From the NCBI RefSeq assembly GCF_004005945.1, contig NZ_SACS01000007.1, forward strand, positions 109,158 to 173,157: DNA of 64,000 bases, in the 5' to 3' direction. A model generated the notes under the pieces. It was not told the DNA's origin and made no database searches. It saw only the letters and a list, made by a program, of their open reading frames with translations. The stretch is from Rheinheimera riviphila. GTDB lineage: Bacteria > Pseudomonadota > Gammaproteobacteria > Enterobacterales > Alteromonadaceae. Of the stretch, positions 37,839-47,615 are shown one piece after another. Position numbers and translations under genes: made by a program. Within the stretch, counting starts at the first letter, position 1, and every line of letters begins with the position of its first letter.

Positions 37839-39097
37839 AACACGGCCTCGCTGAATTTACGGCTGAATGCCTGTGCTGTTTGCTGCGTGATGCCGGACAA
37901 GGTGAAATGGCTGATCAAACCTTGTTTGTCGTGATCAAGCGAAGCCGACAGGTACAAGGCATCAAATAAACCAGCGAAATTGCGGTAAGCGCGAACACAA
38001 AACACCGTTTTGGCGTGCTGGCCATTGGGCTGTTGTACCACTTTATGCTGGCACTCAAAGGCGGTGACATCTTCTTTGCCTGCCTGATTATCAGGGTTGG
38101 CGCTGCTGATATTCTGCTGATAACGGCTAAAAAACTGCAGTGGGTGTAAATCCGGTGCATGCAGCCATTCAAACTGCATTTCAATCCGCCCGGTGGTGAA
38201 CTGCTGTGACAGGAAAATCTCTTCCGACTGACTACAGAAGGCCGCGACTTTTTTTAGCTGATCTTTATCTTTTTCAACATTCGACTCGCCCCAACAGCGA
38301 ATAAAGGGCACCACTTCGTCCGGCACTTTGCCCGGGCCGAAGTCTTTCAGTTGCCAGTTGGCGCTGAGGATTTGTTCAAACATTTTTTGCTGACTGCTGA
38401 CCAGTTGCTGATCTATTTGTTGTTTAAAGTCAGCCACTTCGCCATCTTTGATAAAGCGTTGCAATAAAGCTTGCAGCGCGTCCGCTGGCACCAGAAAACC
38501 CAGCTGATTGCCGGCCGAAGCGACATTCACGCCCACCACTTTGCCAGCCGCATCAACCGTTGGACCGCCGCTCATCCCGGCATTCACTGCGCCGGTAAAA
38601 TGGATCCTTGGGTAAAAGCTGTATTTTTGCAGGCCGTTGTAGGTACCAGGCACCAAGATCATCCCCAAATCATGCGGGTTACCCAATGAGTAAATGGTGG
38701 CACCCTGTACCGGCCGTTCGTCCTGAATGCTAAAACGCTGTTCCGGCTGGTAGTCGGTGCTGACCAACGCCAAATCGTTGATCACATCGACAGCGACCAC
38801 TTTGAGCTGGCCTTTTTTCTGGCCAACGGCCAGATATTCCAGCTGATATTTGTCCGGAAATAACACCGCTTCGGAGACCACATGGTAATTGGTAACCAGC
38901 AGATTAGGCTGCTCCAGCACAAAACCGGTGCCGATGGAGGCTTTGGCGCCGGATGCTTTTTCCAGCACCCTGACCTGTAACAACGCAGGCTCGTATCGGG
39001 CGAACAATTGTTCCGCCGAATCAGCCGCTACCGGATTTGCGCTGCCCAGTAACAACAAAGCAAACCACAAACCACTACACCACCACAAAGCGCGCAT
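37829..39097 (-). CDS. Secreted trypsin-like serine protease (S1C/DegP-type fold)
   Basis: About 422 residues from the ATG at 39097 (AAGGAA 6 nt upstream). A signal peptide ends near ANPVAA. The catalytic triad is visible: His in TNYHVVS, Asp in VINDLALV, Ser in NAGMSGGPT. The C-terminal half (after about 230) is not an obvious PDZ domain and is unfamiliar. It lies between a thioredoxin-like gene and an FHA membrane protein gene with which it overlaps. Probably a periplasmic protease or a regulated protease-like sensor. Confidence 0.82.
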   Translation of the reverse strand: MRALWWCSGLWFALLLLGSANPVAADSAEQLFARYEPALLQVRVLEKASGAKASIGTGFVLEQPNLLVTNYHVVSEAVLFPDKYQLEYLAVGQKKGQLKVVAVDVINDLALVSTDYQPEQRFSIQDERPVQGATIYSLGNPHDLGMILVPGTYNGLQKYSFYPRIHFTGAVNAGMSGGPTVDAAGKVVGVNVASAGNQLGFLVPADALQALLQRFIKDGEVADFKQQIDQQLVSSQQKMFEQILSANWQLKDFGPGKVPDEVVPFIRCWGESNVEKDKDQLKKVAAFCSQSEEIFLSQQFTTGRIEMQFEWLHAPDLHPLQFFSRYQQNISSANPDNQAGKEDVTAFECQHKVVQQPNGQHAKTVFCVRAYRNFAGLFDALYLSASLDHDKQGLISHFTLSGITQQTAQAFSRKFSEAVLWQ

Positions 39098-39123
39098 CAA
39101 TTTTCCTTGTTTTGTACTAACAA

Positions 39124-39966
39124 TCAATACAATAGACTATAGAGTTTCCGCCGATAAGTGCCAGCGAGCGCATCCCCTTTGGGTAATACCGCAAGAATGT
39201 CCAGAAACAGCTTTTTACTGTCACCGAAGTTTAAATCCTGCTGCAAAATACTGAATAATAAAGCTAACGCATCCTCAGAACGCTGCACCTGTTGATATTG
39301 CACCGCCAGCTGTTGTTTCAGCAGCAAATCATCCGGCGTCGCAGCCAGTTTGGCTTCCAGCGCGCGGATTTCCGGGCTATCAGCGGCTTGTTCTGCCAGC
39401 TCAATCACCGATTGCACCTGTTGGTACAAACTATCCTGATCCGCCAGTAACACCGTGCTTAACAGCGTTTTCGCCTGCTCTAACTGACCTAAAGACGCCG
39501 CACACAGCGCCAGTAACTTACAGATATCAGCGCGCGCTGGTGCCAGCTGTTGCGCTTGTTTCAGCAGCGGGAAAGCTTCGGTCCACTGCTGATTTTCCAG
39601 CAATGGCTGAATTTGTTGAATTAAAAGTTCTTCCGGCGCTGGTAAATACGGCTGTAAACGTTGCCGGATCTGCGCGTCAGTTTCCGCACCAGCAAACCCA
39701 TCGACCGGCTGGCCATTTTGGATAAACATCGTCGTCGGCAGGCTTCTGACGCCAAACTGCATCGCAAGTTCCTGATCCAGGTCACAATTAACTTTCGCCA
39801 GCACTAAATGCTGCGGATGGTCCTGGCTAATAGCACTTAAGGTCAGCAGCAGTTGCTTGCTTGGCTCAGAACGTTCTGACCAAAACGCAAACACCACCAG
39901 CTTATGCTGCGACATATCGAGCAATTCACGCACATTTTCGAAACTGACTTCTACCTGATTAAGCAA
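39124..39966 (-). CDS. CnoX/YbbN-like thioredoxin-fold chaperone
   Basis: 280 residues from a TTG at 39966 with AGGTG upstream; this gives the usual length of YbbN (284). The N-terminal thioredoxin fold has AFWSERSEPSKQ in place of CxxC, as in E. coli CnoX, so it is not a disulfide reductase. SLPTTMFIQNGQ carries the cis-Pro. TPR-like helices fill the C-terminal half. In E. coli the protein holds oxidised clients and works with GroEL. It heads the operon with the protease and FHA genes. Confidence 0.85.
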   Translation of the reverse strand: MLNQVEVSFENVRELLDMSQHKLVVFAFWSERSEPSKQLLLTLSAISQDHPQHLVLAKVNCDLDQELAMQFGVRSLPTTMFIQNGQPVDGFAGAETDAQIRQRLQPYLPAPEELLIQQIQPLLENQQWTEAFPLLKQAQQLAPARADICKLLALCAASLGQLEQAKTLLSTVLLADQDSLYQQVQSVIELAEQAADSPEIRALEAKLAATPDDLLLKQQLAVQYQQVQRSEDALALLFSILQQDLNFGDSKKLFLDILAVLPKGDALAGTYRRKLYSLLY

Positions 39967-40365
39967 CTTAACACCTGTGAGTTGGCGAACAGAATGATTC
40001 TTACTATGTGGTCGGTTGGTCGATTTTGCAAGCGCAGGCCGCACCAGTGCTGGTTTTCTCTGCAACTTTGCTGCTTGTGCGGTTTCCGCTAAAAAAGGGT
40101 CGACAATAACCCGGATTTTCCCGTAAAGTAACGCCTGACGAGCCTCCAGAATGAACTTCTCCCGATAGAAGTCGCCACTATAATCCGGGCCGTAGTTGAA
40201 GAATTTGTTGCCAGTACCCTTAACTGCCAACCTATCCACGTAGCAAAAAAAGAATTTCTTGTTTCGACAAGACCCAACCGGCGCTGCCCGTTTTTTAAAC
40301 AACAAGTTTTTAAAACAAAAAGCGGCGCCGTAATTTTTGCATACGCAAACTATGAGACCGAAGTC
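39967..40365. other. 399-nt leader between the thioredoxin-like gene and ilvI
   Basis: The minus strand stays open here, but without family similarity. The plus strand shows no leader peptide rich in Ile, Val or Leu, unlike leu. The notable element is the nested hairpin at 40279-40330. Confidence 0.45.
40279..40330 (+). promoter_or_regulatory. Nested hairpin in the ilvI leader
   Basis: CGGCGCTGC (40279-40287) pairs with GCGGCGCCG (40322-40330), one wobble. Inside the loop GTTTTTTAAAC and GTTTTTAAAAC form a second, weaker arm pair. TAATTTTTG follows the stem. It could be a leader terminator or a promoter-region cruciform; it ends 35 nt before ilvI. Confidence 0.4.
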
Positions 40366-42114
40366 ATGAGCCAACAAAACCAACCAGAACTGCTGTCTGG
40401 CGGTGCCATGCTAGTTCGCGCCCTGCACGATGAGGGCGTGGAATATGTATATGGTTACCCCGGCGGCGCAGTGTTACATATCTATGATGCGCTGTTTCAG
40501 CAAAATGATGTGAAGCATGTGCTGGTCCGCCACGAACAAGCAGCAACCCATATGGCGGACGCATATGCCCGTGCCAGCGGCAAAGCTGGCGTCGTGCTCG
40601 TCACTTCAGGCCCTGGCGCCACCAATGCTGTCACCGGTATTGCCACTGCTTATATGGATTCGATCCCAATGGTGGTGATTTGCGGTCAGGTGATGAGTCA
40701 TCTGATTGGCGATGATGCCTTCCAGGAAACCGATATGATGGGCATTTCCCGCCCGATCGTGAAACACAATATGTCGGTGCGTAACCCGGCTGATATTCCG
40801 ATGATGGTGAAAAAAGCCTTTTATATCGCACAAAGCGGTCGCCCAGGCCCGGTGGTGCTGGATATTCCAAAAGACATGACCATCCCGAGCCAGAAATTCC
40901 CGTACGATTATCCAAAAGATATCAAACTGCGCTCGTATAACCCGAACGCCAAAGGCCATCCGGGACAAATCAAAAAAGCGCTGCAAACTTTATTGGCGGC
41001 GAAAAAACCAGTGCTTTATTCTGGCGGCGGCGTCATTCTCGGTCGCGCTTCTGACGAGCTGACCGAACTTGCCAGACGCCTGAACTTACCGGTCACCAAT
41101 ACTCTGATGGGCTTAGGTGCTTATCCGGCGTCTGATCCGCAGTTTATCGGCATGCTGGGTATGCACGGCAGTTTTGAGGCCAACCAGGTGATGCATAACG
41201 CCGATGTGATTTTTGCCGTTGGCGCCCGTTTTGATGATCGGGTGACCAACGCCACGAAGAAATTCTGCCCCAACGCCACCATTATTCATATCGATATTGA
41301 CCCGGCCAGCATCTCCAAAACCATCAACGCACATATCCCGATTGTTGGTTTGGTAAAACCGGTGCTGCAGGAAATGCTCAGCCAGCTCGATAAGCTGGAT
41401 GCGAAGGATGATGGCAAGCTGGATCAAGTCGCGCTCGCCAACTGGTGGAACCAGATTAATCAATGGCGTGAAGTGCATGGCGGTCGTTATCAGCAGCGCG
41501 CTGAATTGCTGATGCCCCAAGCAGTGATTGAGGCAGTGCACCGTCACACCAAAGGCGACGCTTATGTCACTTCAGACGTGGGCCAGCACCAGATGTTTGC
41601 GGCGCAATATTACAAATTTGATAAACCAAACCGTTGGATCAACTCCGGCGGCCTTGGCACCATGGGCTTTGGTTTACCAGCTGCAATGGGCGTCAAGCTG
41701 CATTATCCGGACGCTGAAGTTGTTTGCGTGACCGGTGAAGGTTCGATTCAAATGAATATTCAGGAGCTGTCGACCTGCAAACAATATGGCCTGGGGGTGA
41801 AAATCATCAACCTTAATAACGGTTATTTGGGCATGGTGAAGCAGTGGCAGGATATGAATTATGACTCGCGTTATTCCAGCTCCTACATGGATTCGCTGCC
41901 GGACTTTGTCAAACTAGCCGAAGCTTATGGCCATGTTGGCATCCGCGTCACCACCCCTGAAGAATTAGAGCCGGCGCTGGAACGCGCTTTTGCGTTAAAA
42001 GACCGCCTGGTATTCCTCGATATTCATATTGACCCGAAAGAACACGTGTACCCGATGCAGGTGCCTGGCGGCGCGATGAATGAGATGTTTTTAAGCAAAA
42101 CGGAGCGAACTTAA
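40366..42114 (+). CDS. ilvI: Acetolactate synthase large subunit
   Basis: 582 residues. Thiamine-diphosphate enzyme of branched-chain amino acid synthesis, forming acetolactate or acetohydroxybutyrate. The catalytic Glu is in [22 protein letters not shown]-type motif is GEGSIQMN followed by NNGYLGMV (ThDP/Mg binding). The order and sequence of the N-terminal region match IlvI more than IlvB or IlvG. One nucleotide separates it from ilvH. Confidence 0.96.
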   Translation: MSQQNQPELLSGGAMLVRALHDEGVEYVYGYPGGAVLHIYDALFQQNDVKHVLVRHEQAATHMADAYARASGKAGVVLVTSGPGATNAVTGIATAYMDSIPMVVICGQVMSHLIGDDAFQETDMMGISRPIVKHNMSVRNPADIPMMVKKAFYIAQSGRPGPVVLDIPKDMTIPSQKFPYDYPKDIKLRSYNPNAKGHPGQIKKALQTLLAAKKPVLYSGGGVILGRASDELTELARRLNLPVTNTLMGLGAYPASDPQFIGMLGMHGSFEANQVMHNADVIFAVGARFDDRVTNATKKFCPNATIIHIDIDPASISKTINAHIPIVGLVKPVLQEMLSQLDKLDAKDDGKLDQVALANWWNQINQWREVHGGRYQQRAELLMPQAVIEAVHRHTKGDAYVTSDVGQHQMFAAQYYKFDKPNRWINSGGLGTMGFGLPAAMGVKLHYPDAEVVCVTGEGSIQMNIQELSTCKQYGLGVKIINLNNGYLGMVKQWQDMNYDSRYSSSYMDSLPDFVKLAEAYGHVGIRVTTPEELEPALERAFALKDRLVFLDIHIDPKEHVYPMQVPGGAMNEMFLSKTERT

Positions 42115-42115
42115 T

Positions 42116-42607
42116 ATGCGGCATATTATCGCAGTATTGCTGGAAAACGAGTCCGGCGCCCTGGCCCGCGTGGTGGGTTTATTCGCCCAGCGTGGTTATA
42201 ACATTGATTCTTTAACCGTTGCGGCCACTGAAGATCCAACTTTGTCCCGGTTAACTTTGGTGACCCGTGGCGATGATCAGGTGATTGAGCAAATCACTAA
42301 ACAACTGCACAAGCTGATTGAAGTGGTGAAGCTGGTCGATTTAAGCGACAACGCGCACATTGAACGCGAGCTGATGATGGTAAAAGTCAAAGCCAGCGGC
42401 GATCAGCGCGAAGAAGTCAAACGCTGCGCCGATATCTTCCGCGCGCAGATTATCGACGTTTCCCCGACTACTTACACCATTCAGGTGGTCGGCACTTCCG
42501 ACAAGCTGGAAGCTTTTATTCAGGCGCTCTGTAACACGCAAATTCTGGAAGTGGTCCGCACCGGCGTCTCGGGTATTGCGCGGGGCGAGCGCTCGCTGGC
42601 ACTGTAA
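42116..42607 (+). CDS. ilvH: Acetolactate synthase small (regulatory) subunit
   Basis: 163 residues, the standard IlvH length. N-terminal ACT domain (RHIIAVLLENESGALARVVGLFAQRGYNIDSL) that binds valine for feedback control, and a C-terminal ALS_ss domain. It activates and stabilises IlvI. GGAG precedes the ATG; a terminator follows. Confidence 0.97.
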   Translation: MRHIIAVLLENESGALARVVGLFAQRGYNIDSLTVAATEDPTLSRLTLVTRGDDQVIEQITKQLHKLIEVVKLVDLSDNAHIERELMMVKVKASGDQREEVKRCADIFRAQIIDVSPTTYTIQVVGTSDKLEAFIQALCNTQILEVVRTGVSGIARGERSLAL

Positions 42608-42628
42608 GTAGTTAGATCATCCCTTCTA

Positions 42629-42660
42629 AAACGGCAGTCTTCACTGCCGTTGTTCATTTT
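42629..42660 (+). terminator. Rho-independent terminator of ilvIH
   Basis: AACGGCAGT and ACTGCCGTT pair perfectly around the tetraloop CTTC; TGTTCATTTT follows. Confidence 0.82.
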
Positions 42661-42763
42661 AATGATCAACGTAGGCAAAGTACCACGGCCGCTGTGACAC
42701 CGGCGATTTAGTATCTCAAAAAGTACCCGTTACAGGTAAGCACTCAACAAACGGCCACTCATG

Positions 42764-42789
42764 AAACATAAATATTGTAATTTATGTTT
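42764..42789. promoter_or_regulatory. 26-bp palindrome upstream of the ABC exporter
   Basis: AAACATAAAT (42764-42773), a 6-nt spacer ATTGTA and ATTTATGTTT (42780-42789): the 10-bp arms are perfectly inverted. It lies about 130 bp upstream of the exporter start in an A+T-rich region and looks like a binding site for a dimeric regulator; which one is unknown. Confidence 0.6.
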
Positions 42790-42916
42790 GCTTATCGTAA
42801 ATATATTGATGGCGATTTTTGTTTATTGATCAGAATCACCGGGCCAGCCAATCGAGTCAGGATCTGCTACTGACAGAAAATAGCACCACACCAACCATTT
42901 GGACATGGAGTTCCAC

Positions 42917-44596
42917 ATGCAGCCATTTATCCGGCAACTGCTTAAAGATTTTAGTCCCGCATTTGCTGGTGTAGCACTGCTAAGTGCGGTGGCTGCGGCG
43001 ATGACTCTCGCTTCGATCACCGTGGTCGAACGTTGGCTGCACAATGACGGTGTGCAACATCAGTCCTGGTCATTGTTAATCGCGTTGTTGCTGGTGCTGT
43101 TTGCCAGTAGTTTCTTTTCACAGCTGCAACTAGAAGTCACTGGGGAGCGCATACTGCGGCGGATCCGACATCAACTGCTGAGTTTGTTAGCCGGTCAATA
43201 TTACTATCATTTACAACAACTTGGACCTCACCGACTGATGACCAGCCTGACGGAGGATATATATAATATCGCAACGGCTTTTTCGATTTTACCGATGTTT
43301 TTGATTAATTTTGGTATTTTGCTGCTCAGTCTGATTTACCTATTTACGCTGTCCCCTGGCATGCTTTTGGTGCTCCTGTTGATCTTGTTAATTGGCGCCG
43401 CAATTTCCATCAGTTTGATGCAGTTGGCGGTTGATTCAACCGTAGACAAACGTGAGCAACAGGACAAACTTTATCAGGTTTTCCGAGCGGCAACAGAAGG
43501 GTTGCGAGAGCTGAATCTGCTGCGTACTCGTCGCGCGTTTTTTCTGGAACAGGTGGTAACGCCTTGTCTGAAGAAGGCTGAAATGGCCGGATGCCGTAAT
43601 CATCGGCATTGGGCCTTTTACGATAGCTGGACAGCGGTGTTTTTTATGGGTGGCATCTTTATACTGGTTTACTGCGGTATGAGTTTTCTCGATGCTGATC
43701 AACAGACATTACAATCCTTTATTTTATTTTCCATCTATCTTTGCGGCCCAGTGCAGGTGCTGGCTCAGACATTTAATCATCTAATCACCGGTAAAATTGC
43801 ATTAAGCCGCTTACAGAATTTGGGATTACAAACAACGGCGGAAGTCGCAACTGAAGATCAGGAGCTGCCGCTATTGAAAGATTGGCAGCAGTTAGCTATC
43901 AGAAACTTAAGTTTTAGTTATCAGCAGGATAGCGAGCACAACTTTGCACTGGCACCGGTGAATTTTGATTTACGAAAAGGAGAAATTGTTTTCCTGCAAG
44001 GTGGGAATGGCAGTGGAAAAACCACGTTGATCCACTTGCTGCTGGGGCTCTATCGCGCTTCAGACGGCAGTATTGCTCTGGACAATCATATAGTGCTTGA
44101 CCCTACTGCTCCGGCTTACCAACAGCTGTTTTCATGTATTTTTGCTGACGGCTTTCTGTTTGAACATCTGCTGGATCAACATGGTGTAAGCGCTGATATT
44201 AAACACATCAGCCCATTACTACAGCAATTTGGTCTGTCTGATATCCCTCAACACGCCGATGGCAGTTTTGACACTAACGCTTTGTCGCGTGGCCAACGTA
44301 AACGGTATGCGCTGATCCAACTGCTGCTGGAAGATGCGCCGATCTGTGTATTTGATGAATGGGCGGCCGAACAGGATCCAAAGTCCCGCGCTTACTTTTA
44401 TCTTGAGTTGTTACCACAATTAAAAGCACAAGGAAAAGCTGTGATCGTGATCAGTCACGATGAGCGCTACTTTGATGTGGCAGATCGGATGTACCACATG
44501 AATGCCGGGCATCTGCAACCGACGGCTATCGGATTTTACCCGCTAGATAGCAGTGCAACAGCCGGGCTAGCGCCAAGCAGCAACGTTCTGGCGTAA
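42917..44596 (+). CDS. Cyclic-peptide-type ABC exporter (fused membrane and ATPase domains)
   Basis: 559 residues from the ATG at 42917 (GGAG 6 nt upstream). Six-helix type I exporter domain (about 1-310) then an ATPase domain: Walker A GGNGSGKTTL, signature LSRGQRKRYAL, Walker B ICVFDEWAAEQDP and the H-loop ISHDE. The LSRGQRKR and DEWAAEQDP wording marks the YojI/PvdE/SyrD group, which exports peptide antibiotics or siderophore precursors. No peptide synthetase or precursor gene is nearby, so the cargo is unknown. Confidence 0.88.
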   Translation: MQPFIRQLLKDFSPAFAGVALLSAVAAAMTLASITVVERWLHNDGVQHQSWSLLIALLLVLFASSFFSQLQLEVTGERILRRIRHQLLSLLAGQYYYHLQQLGPHRLMTSLTEDIYNIATAFSILPMFLINFGILLLSLIYLFTLSPGMLLVLLLILLIGAAISISLMQLAVDSTVDKREQQDKLYQVFRAATEGLRELNLLRTRRAFFLEQVVTPCLKKAEMAGCRNHRHWAFYDSWTAVFFMGGIFILVYCGMSFLDADQQTLQSFILFSIYLCGPVQVLAQTFNHLITGKIALSRLQNLGLQTTAEVATEDQELPLLKDWQQLAIRNLSFSYQQDSEHNFALAPVNFDLRKGEIVFLQGGNGSGKTTLIHLLLGLYRASDGSIALDNHIVLDPTAPAYQQLFSCIFADGFLFEHLLDQHGVSADIKHISPLLQQFGLSDIPQHADGSFDTNALSRGQRKRYALIQLLLEDAPICVFDEWAAEQDPKSRAYFYLELLPQLKAQGKAVIVISHDERYFDVADRMYHMNAGHLQPTAIGFYPLDSSATAGLAPSSNVLA

Positions 44597-44746
44597 TGAA
44601 ACAACAGGTGTTTACTGTCCTCCTCTCCGCACTTGCAATCTCGGTTGTTATAGCGGTTCAATGAAAACCCGTTCAGCAAAAAAGCGCAGCTGTCAGACCC
44701 TGGCCGTGTGAGCTAAGCTTAAAAATTGCGTTTCAGGAGTTCAGGT

Positions 44747-45667
44747 ATGCATCGTTTTTGTTGCTGGCTGGTAATGTATGCCGGTCTCATCTTGAATAGC
44801 GCAGTAGCGACCGAGCCCATCGCAGTGGTCGATATTCCGATCGAAATGAGTGTGCTTGATGACTACCGCCGCTTTGTCGGCACCAGCTCCGTCTACGATA
44901 TTCAGAGTTTCGACCACGCCGGCACCCGCCGTGACGTGGTGGATATGGTCTTGGTGCAACAAGCGTTACACCTGGGCGGTTATCCGCTGCAATTTAACTT
45001 TATTCCCTCCGACAGCAGTGCCCGTAGTACACAGTTATTTGTACGTGGCGACGTGCTTATCAGCCTTGACTCGGTGTGGGGACAAACCGCCAACAACCTG
45101 AAATCACATGTGTATATCAGCTCCGCCGTGATTGATCGGGGTGATTATGTGGCCGCTATTTTTACCTCCCCGAATAATCAAAAAACCAAATCAATCCGCC
45201 AGCTCAGCGATTTTAGTGGCTTAACCGCCGTCAGTTCTCGTGCTTATGCCCAAGACTGGCAGCTGCTGGAGCAATTGCCGCTACGCGAACTGCGGGATGA
45301 ATACAATTGGTCTTCAATGGCGATGTTGGTGAGCCGGGGTTGGGTCGATTTTATGCTGGCGCCCTTTCCACAGCACCGGCCTTTTGGTTATCGCGCACCG
45401 GGGATTGAGCTGGTGGCGGTCGAAGGCGTTAAAGTGTTGCTCGACGATAGCCGGCATTTTATTGTGGCGAAAAAACACCCGCTGGCTGCACCGGCATTTG
45501 CCGCGTTGCAACGTGGGCTGGCGATATTACGCCAACAAGGCAAACTGACCAGAGCCTATCAGGAATGTGGTTTTTTTAATCCGGAGATTAGCCACTGGAC
45601 AGTGCTGCGACCTGCTGCAACAAACGCCTCAGTGGCTAAGCAACAACAGGCTTTAACCGGCCTTTAA
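44747..45667 (+). CDS. Periplasmic substrate-binding-like protein
   Basis: 306 residues from the ATG at 44747 (AGGAG 7 nt upstream). Signal peptide ending near NSAVA, then a two-lobe fold like the SBP_bac_3 family (ISLDSVWGQTANN, SIRQLSDFSGLTAVSS, a C-terminal GLAILRQQGKLTRAYQECG). There are no adjacent permease genes, so it may feed a distant transporter or be a sensor for a signalling protein. It overlaps the end of the convergent antiporter gene by 15 bp. Confidence 0.72.
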   Translation: MHRFCCWLVMYAGLILNSAVATEPIAVVDIPIEMSVLDDYRRFVGTSSVYDIQSFDHAGTRRDVVDMVLVQQALHLGGYPLQFNFIPSDSSARSTQLFVRGDVLISLDSVWGQTANNLKSHVYISSAVIDRGDYVAAIFTSPNNQKTKSIRQLSDFSGLTAVSSRAYAQDWQLLEQLPLRELRDEYNWSSMAMLVSRGWVDFMLAPFPQHRPFGYRAPGIELVAVEGVKVLLDDSRHFIVAKKHPLAAPAFAALQRGLAILRQQGKLTRAYQECGFFNPEISHWTVLRPAATNASVAKQQQALTGL

Positions 45668-46945
45668 TGCTGTGGCGTCAATCGGCGGTGGTGTTGCATC
45701 CGGCTTGCCAGGTTTTGGCATATGCCGACCGTATACCAGCTGAAATAACGGTGTCGCCATCAGTGTGGTGACAATCGCCATCAACACCATAATCGAAAAC
45801 AGTCCTTGCTGGATCACGCCGTAACTCAGTGCAATATTGATAATAATCAGCTCCATCAGGCCACGCGAGTTCATCAAAGCACCCACGGCCATCGCGGTAC
45901 GATTATCGGCACCGCCAATCCGCGCCGCCGCCCAACAAGCCACGCCTTTGGCGAAAATAGATGCCGCCAGGATAATCAGCGCAATCGATAACACATCCCA
46001 CGAGCCCAGAATATCCAGCTGAGTTCTTAAGCCAGAATAAGTAAAGAACATCGGCAGTAATAAAAACACGGTAATTTTGCTTAAACGCGCGCTAATAATT
46101 TCAGTAATTTTGCCGCGTGGCATCGCAATCCCAAACAAGAAACCGCCAAATACCGCGTGCAGACCCACCCATTCCATCGAATAAGCAGAAGCCGCCCATA
46201 ACACCATCACCAGCAGAAACTCCGGTGCAGTCAGCACGCCACGCTGCTCTACTTTGTCTGCCAGCGGTTGTAACCAGCCACGGGCTTTAATCAGCATAAA
46301 CGAGGCATAAATAGCCCCACCAATCACCGCTTTAATCGCCAAAATCGTCCCGCCGCCAAAGCTCGCCAGCACCACCGCCAGCACAATCCAGGCGGCCGCG
46401 TCGTCAATCGCACCCGCTGCCAGCGCCAAAGTACCTAAAGCAGTACCCGCCAATTTACGTTCATAAATGATCCGCGCCAGCATTGGGAAGGCGGTAATAG
46501 CAATGGCTGCGCCCATAAAGAGCGCGGCATTGGCATAGGAAATATTGGCCGCAAACAAACCAGGTTGATCGAGTAACCACAGACATAACAAGGCGCCGAC
46601 GATAAAAGGCACAATCATGCCAGCCAGCGATACGCCAACGGCACTACGCGCTTGTTGTTTGAAGAGTTGGGTATTAAATTCCAGCCCCACCAAAAACATA
46701 TAGAGGCCCACACCAATCTGGGCGCCGATATACAAAATCGGCATGGTGTCGGCGATAAAGATGCTTTTTTGCAGTTCGGGCATAAACAAGCCGAACAAAG
46801 AAGGGCCAAGCACCACACCGGCAATCATTTCGCCGACCACTCTCGGCTGTCCAATAAATTTCGCCAGATAACCGAAGAGTTGTGCCGCCACCAGAATCAG
46901 TACTAACTGTTGAGCAAAAGCCCATGCCAGCTCCATATTTGTCAT
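45653..46945 (-). CDS. CPA2-family cation/proton antiporter
   Basis: 430 residues from the ATG at 46945. About twelve to thirteen hydrophobic helices; the conserved ion-site region is LALAAGAIDDAAAWIVLA (the DD pair), and the early GEMIAGVVLGPSLFG is typical of the Na+/H+ exchanger fold. No C-terminal TrkA-N domain. It should exchange Na+ or K+ for H+ across the inner membrane; ion choice cannot be read here. Confidence 0.88.
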   Translation of the reverse strand: MTNMELAWAFAQQLVLILVAAQLFGYLAKFIGQPRVVGEMIAGVVLGPSLFGLFMPELQKSIFIADTMPILYIGAQIGVGLYMFLVGLEFNTQLFKQQARSAVGVSLAGMIVPFIVGALLCLWLLDQPGLFAANISYANAALFMGAAIAITAFPMLARIIYERKLAGTALGTLALAAGAIDDAAAWIVLAVVLASFGGGTILAIKAVIGGAIYASFMLIKARGWLQPLADKVEQRGVLTAPEFLLVMVLWAASAYSMEWVGLHAVFGGFLFGIAMPRGKITEIISARLSKITVFLLLPMFFTYSGLRTQLDILGSWDVLSIALIILAASIFAKGVACWAAARIGGADNRTAMAVGALMNSRGLMELIIINIALSYGVIQQGLFSIMVLMAIVTTLMATPLFQLVYGRHMPKPGKPDATPPPIDATALKAG

Positions 46946-47276
46946 AGTTCTGTCTCGCTGTTGATTAATTTTTAAAAGTGACAAAGTAAGGCAGTGGCAA
47001 CTTTGTTTTATTCGCCTGACGAGGCTCAGGCGCGACCAGTTTATACCGGTTCGGAGTATTATTAATTCACCTTAACTGCTGTTACTTCTGCTGGCAAGGA
47101 CATTTGAAGTAAGCGATTACATTGCAGTTGCCCGAACATTATTCAGCAACAGCCGGTTACTTTTTGCGATACGTTTTTGTAGCAATCGGCGGCAAACCTG
47201 GTCCAGCAACTCATCGCTGCTCTAGGCAAGCAAAGCCAATTCTGGCATGCTGCAACTTTTCCGCCGGAGCCTTGAA
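46946..47276. other. 331-nt gene-poor stretch with a hairpin at 47013-47032
   Basis: Divergent promoter region for the antiporter gene and the 90-residue gene. CGCCTGA and TCAGGCG form a perfect 7-bp inverted repeat at 47013-47032. No other element was recognised. Confidence 0.4.
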
Positions 47277-47549
47277 ATGTCTACACCTGAACAGGATTTG
47301 ATCGACCAGAGTTTGTTATTTGAAGTGATTGAAAATCAACTGGCCGATGGTGAACCCGCATTCGTCAAAGCAACCTTGTTACGACTTTGTATGACCGGTC
47401 ATAGCCGCGAAGATGCGCTGGAACTGATGGCATGTGCCCTCGCCCCGGAAATGCTGGCGGTGATTGAACAAGCGCAAAAGTTTAATCTGGCGCGTTATCA
47501 GCAACATCTGGAATTACTGCCACAAACACCATGGCTCGGCGAAGAATAA
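47277..47549 (+). CDS. 90-residue protein of unknown function
   Basis: Start chosen at the ATG preceded by GGAG with 7-nt spacing; the frame opens ten codons earlier. Predicted all-helical, soluble and acidic (MSTPEQDLIDQSLLFEVIEN at the start). No motif or family recognised. It is followed 66 nt later by the Sel1 lipoprotein gene and may be read with it. Confidence 0.6.
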   Translation: MSTPEQDLIDQSLLFEVIENQLADGEPAFVKATLLRLCMTGHSREDALELMACALAPEMLAVIEQAQKFNLARYQQHLELLPQTPWLGEE

Positions 47550-47615
47550 GCCCGTGTAGCTAACCACCACGGCACAAATCGTGGCCACTTTTATCGTTGT
47601 TGCAGGACACATTTT

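Noticed and set aside
39967..40383. 139-codon N-terminal extension of the thioredoxin-like gene
   Set aside because: No family similarity and it would overlap the ilvI start; the TTG at 39966 gives the standard length.
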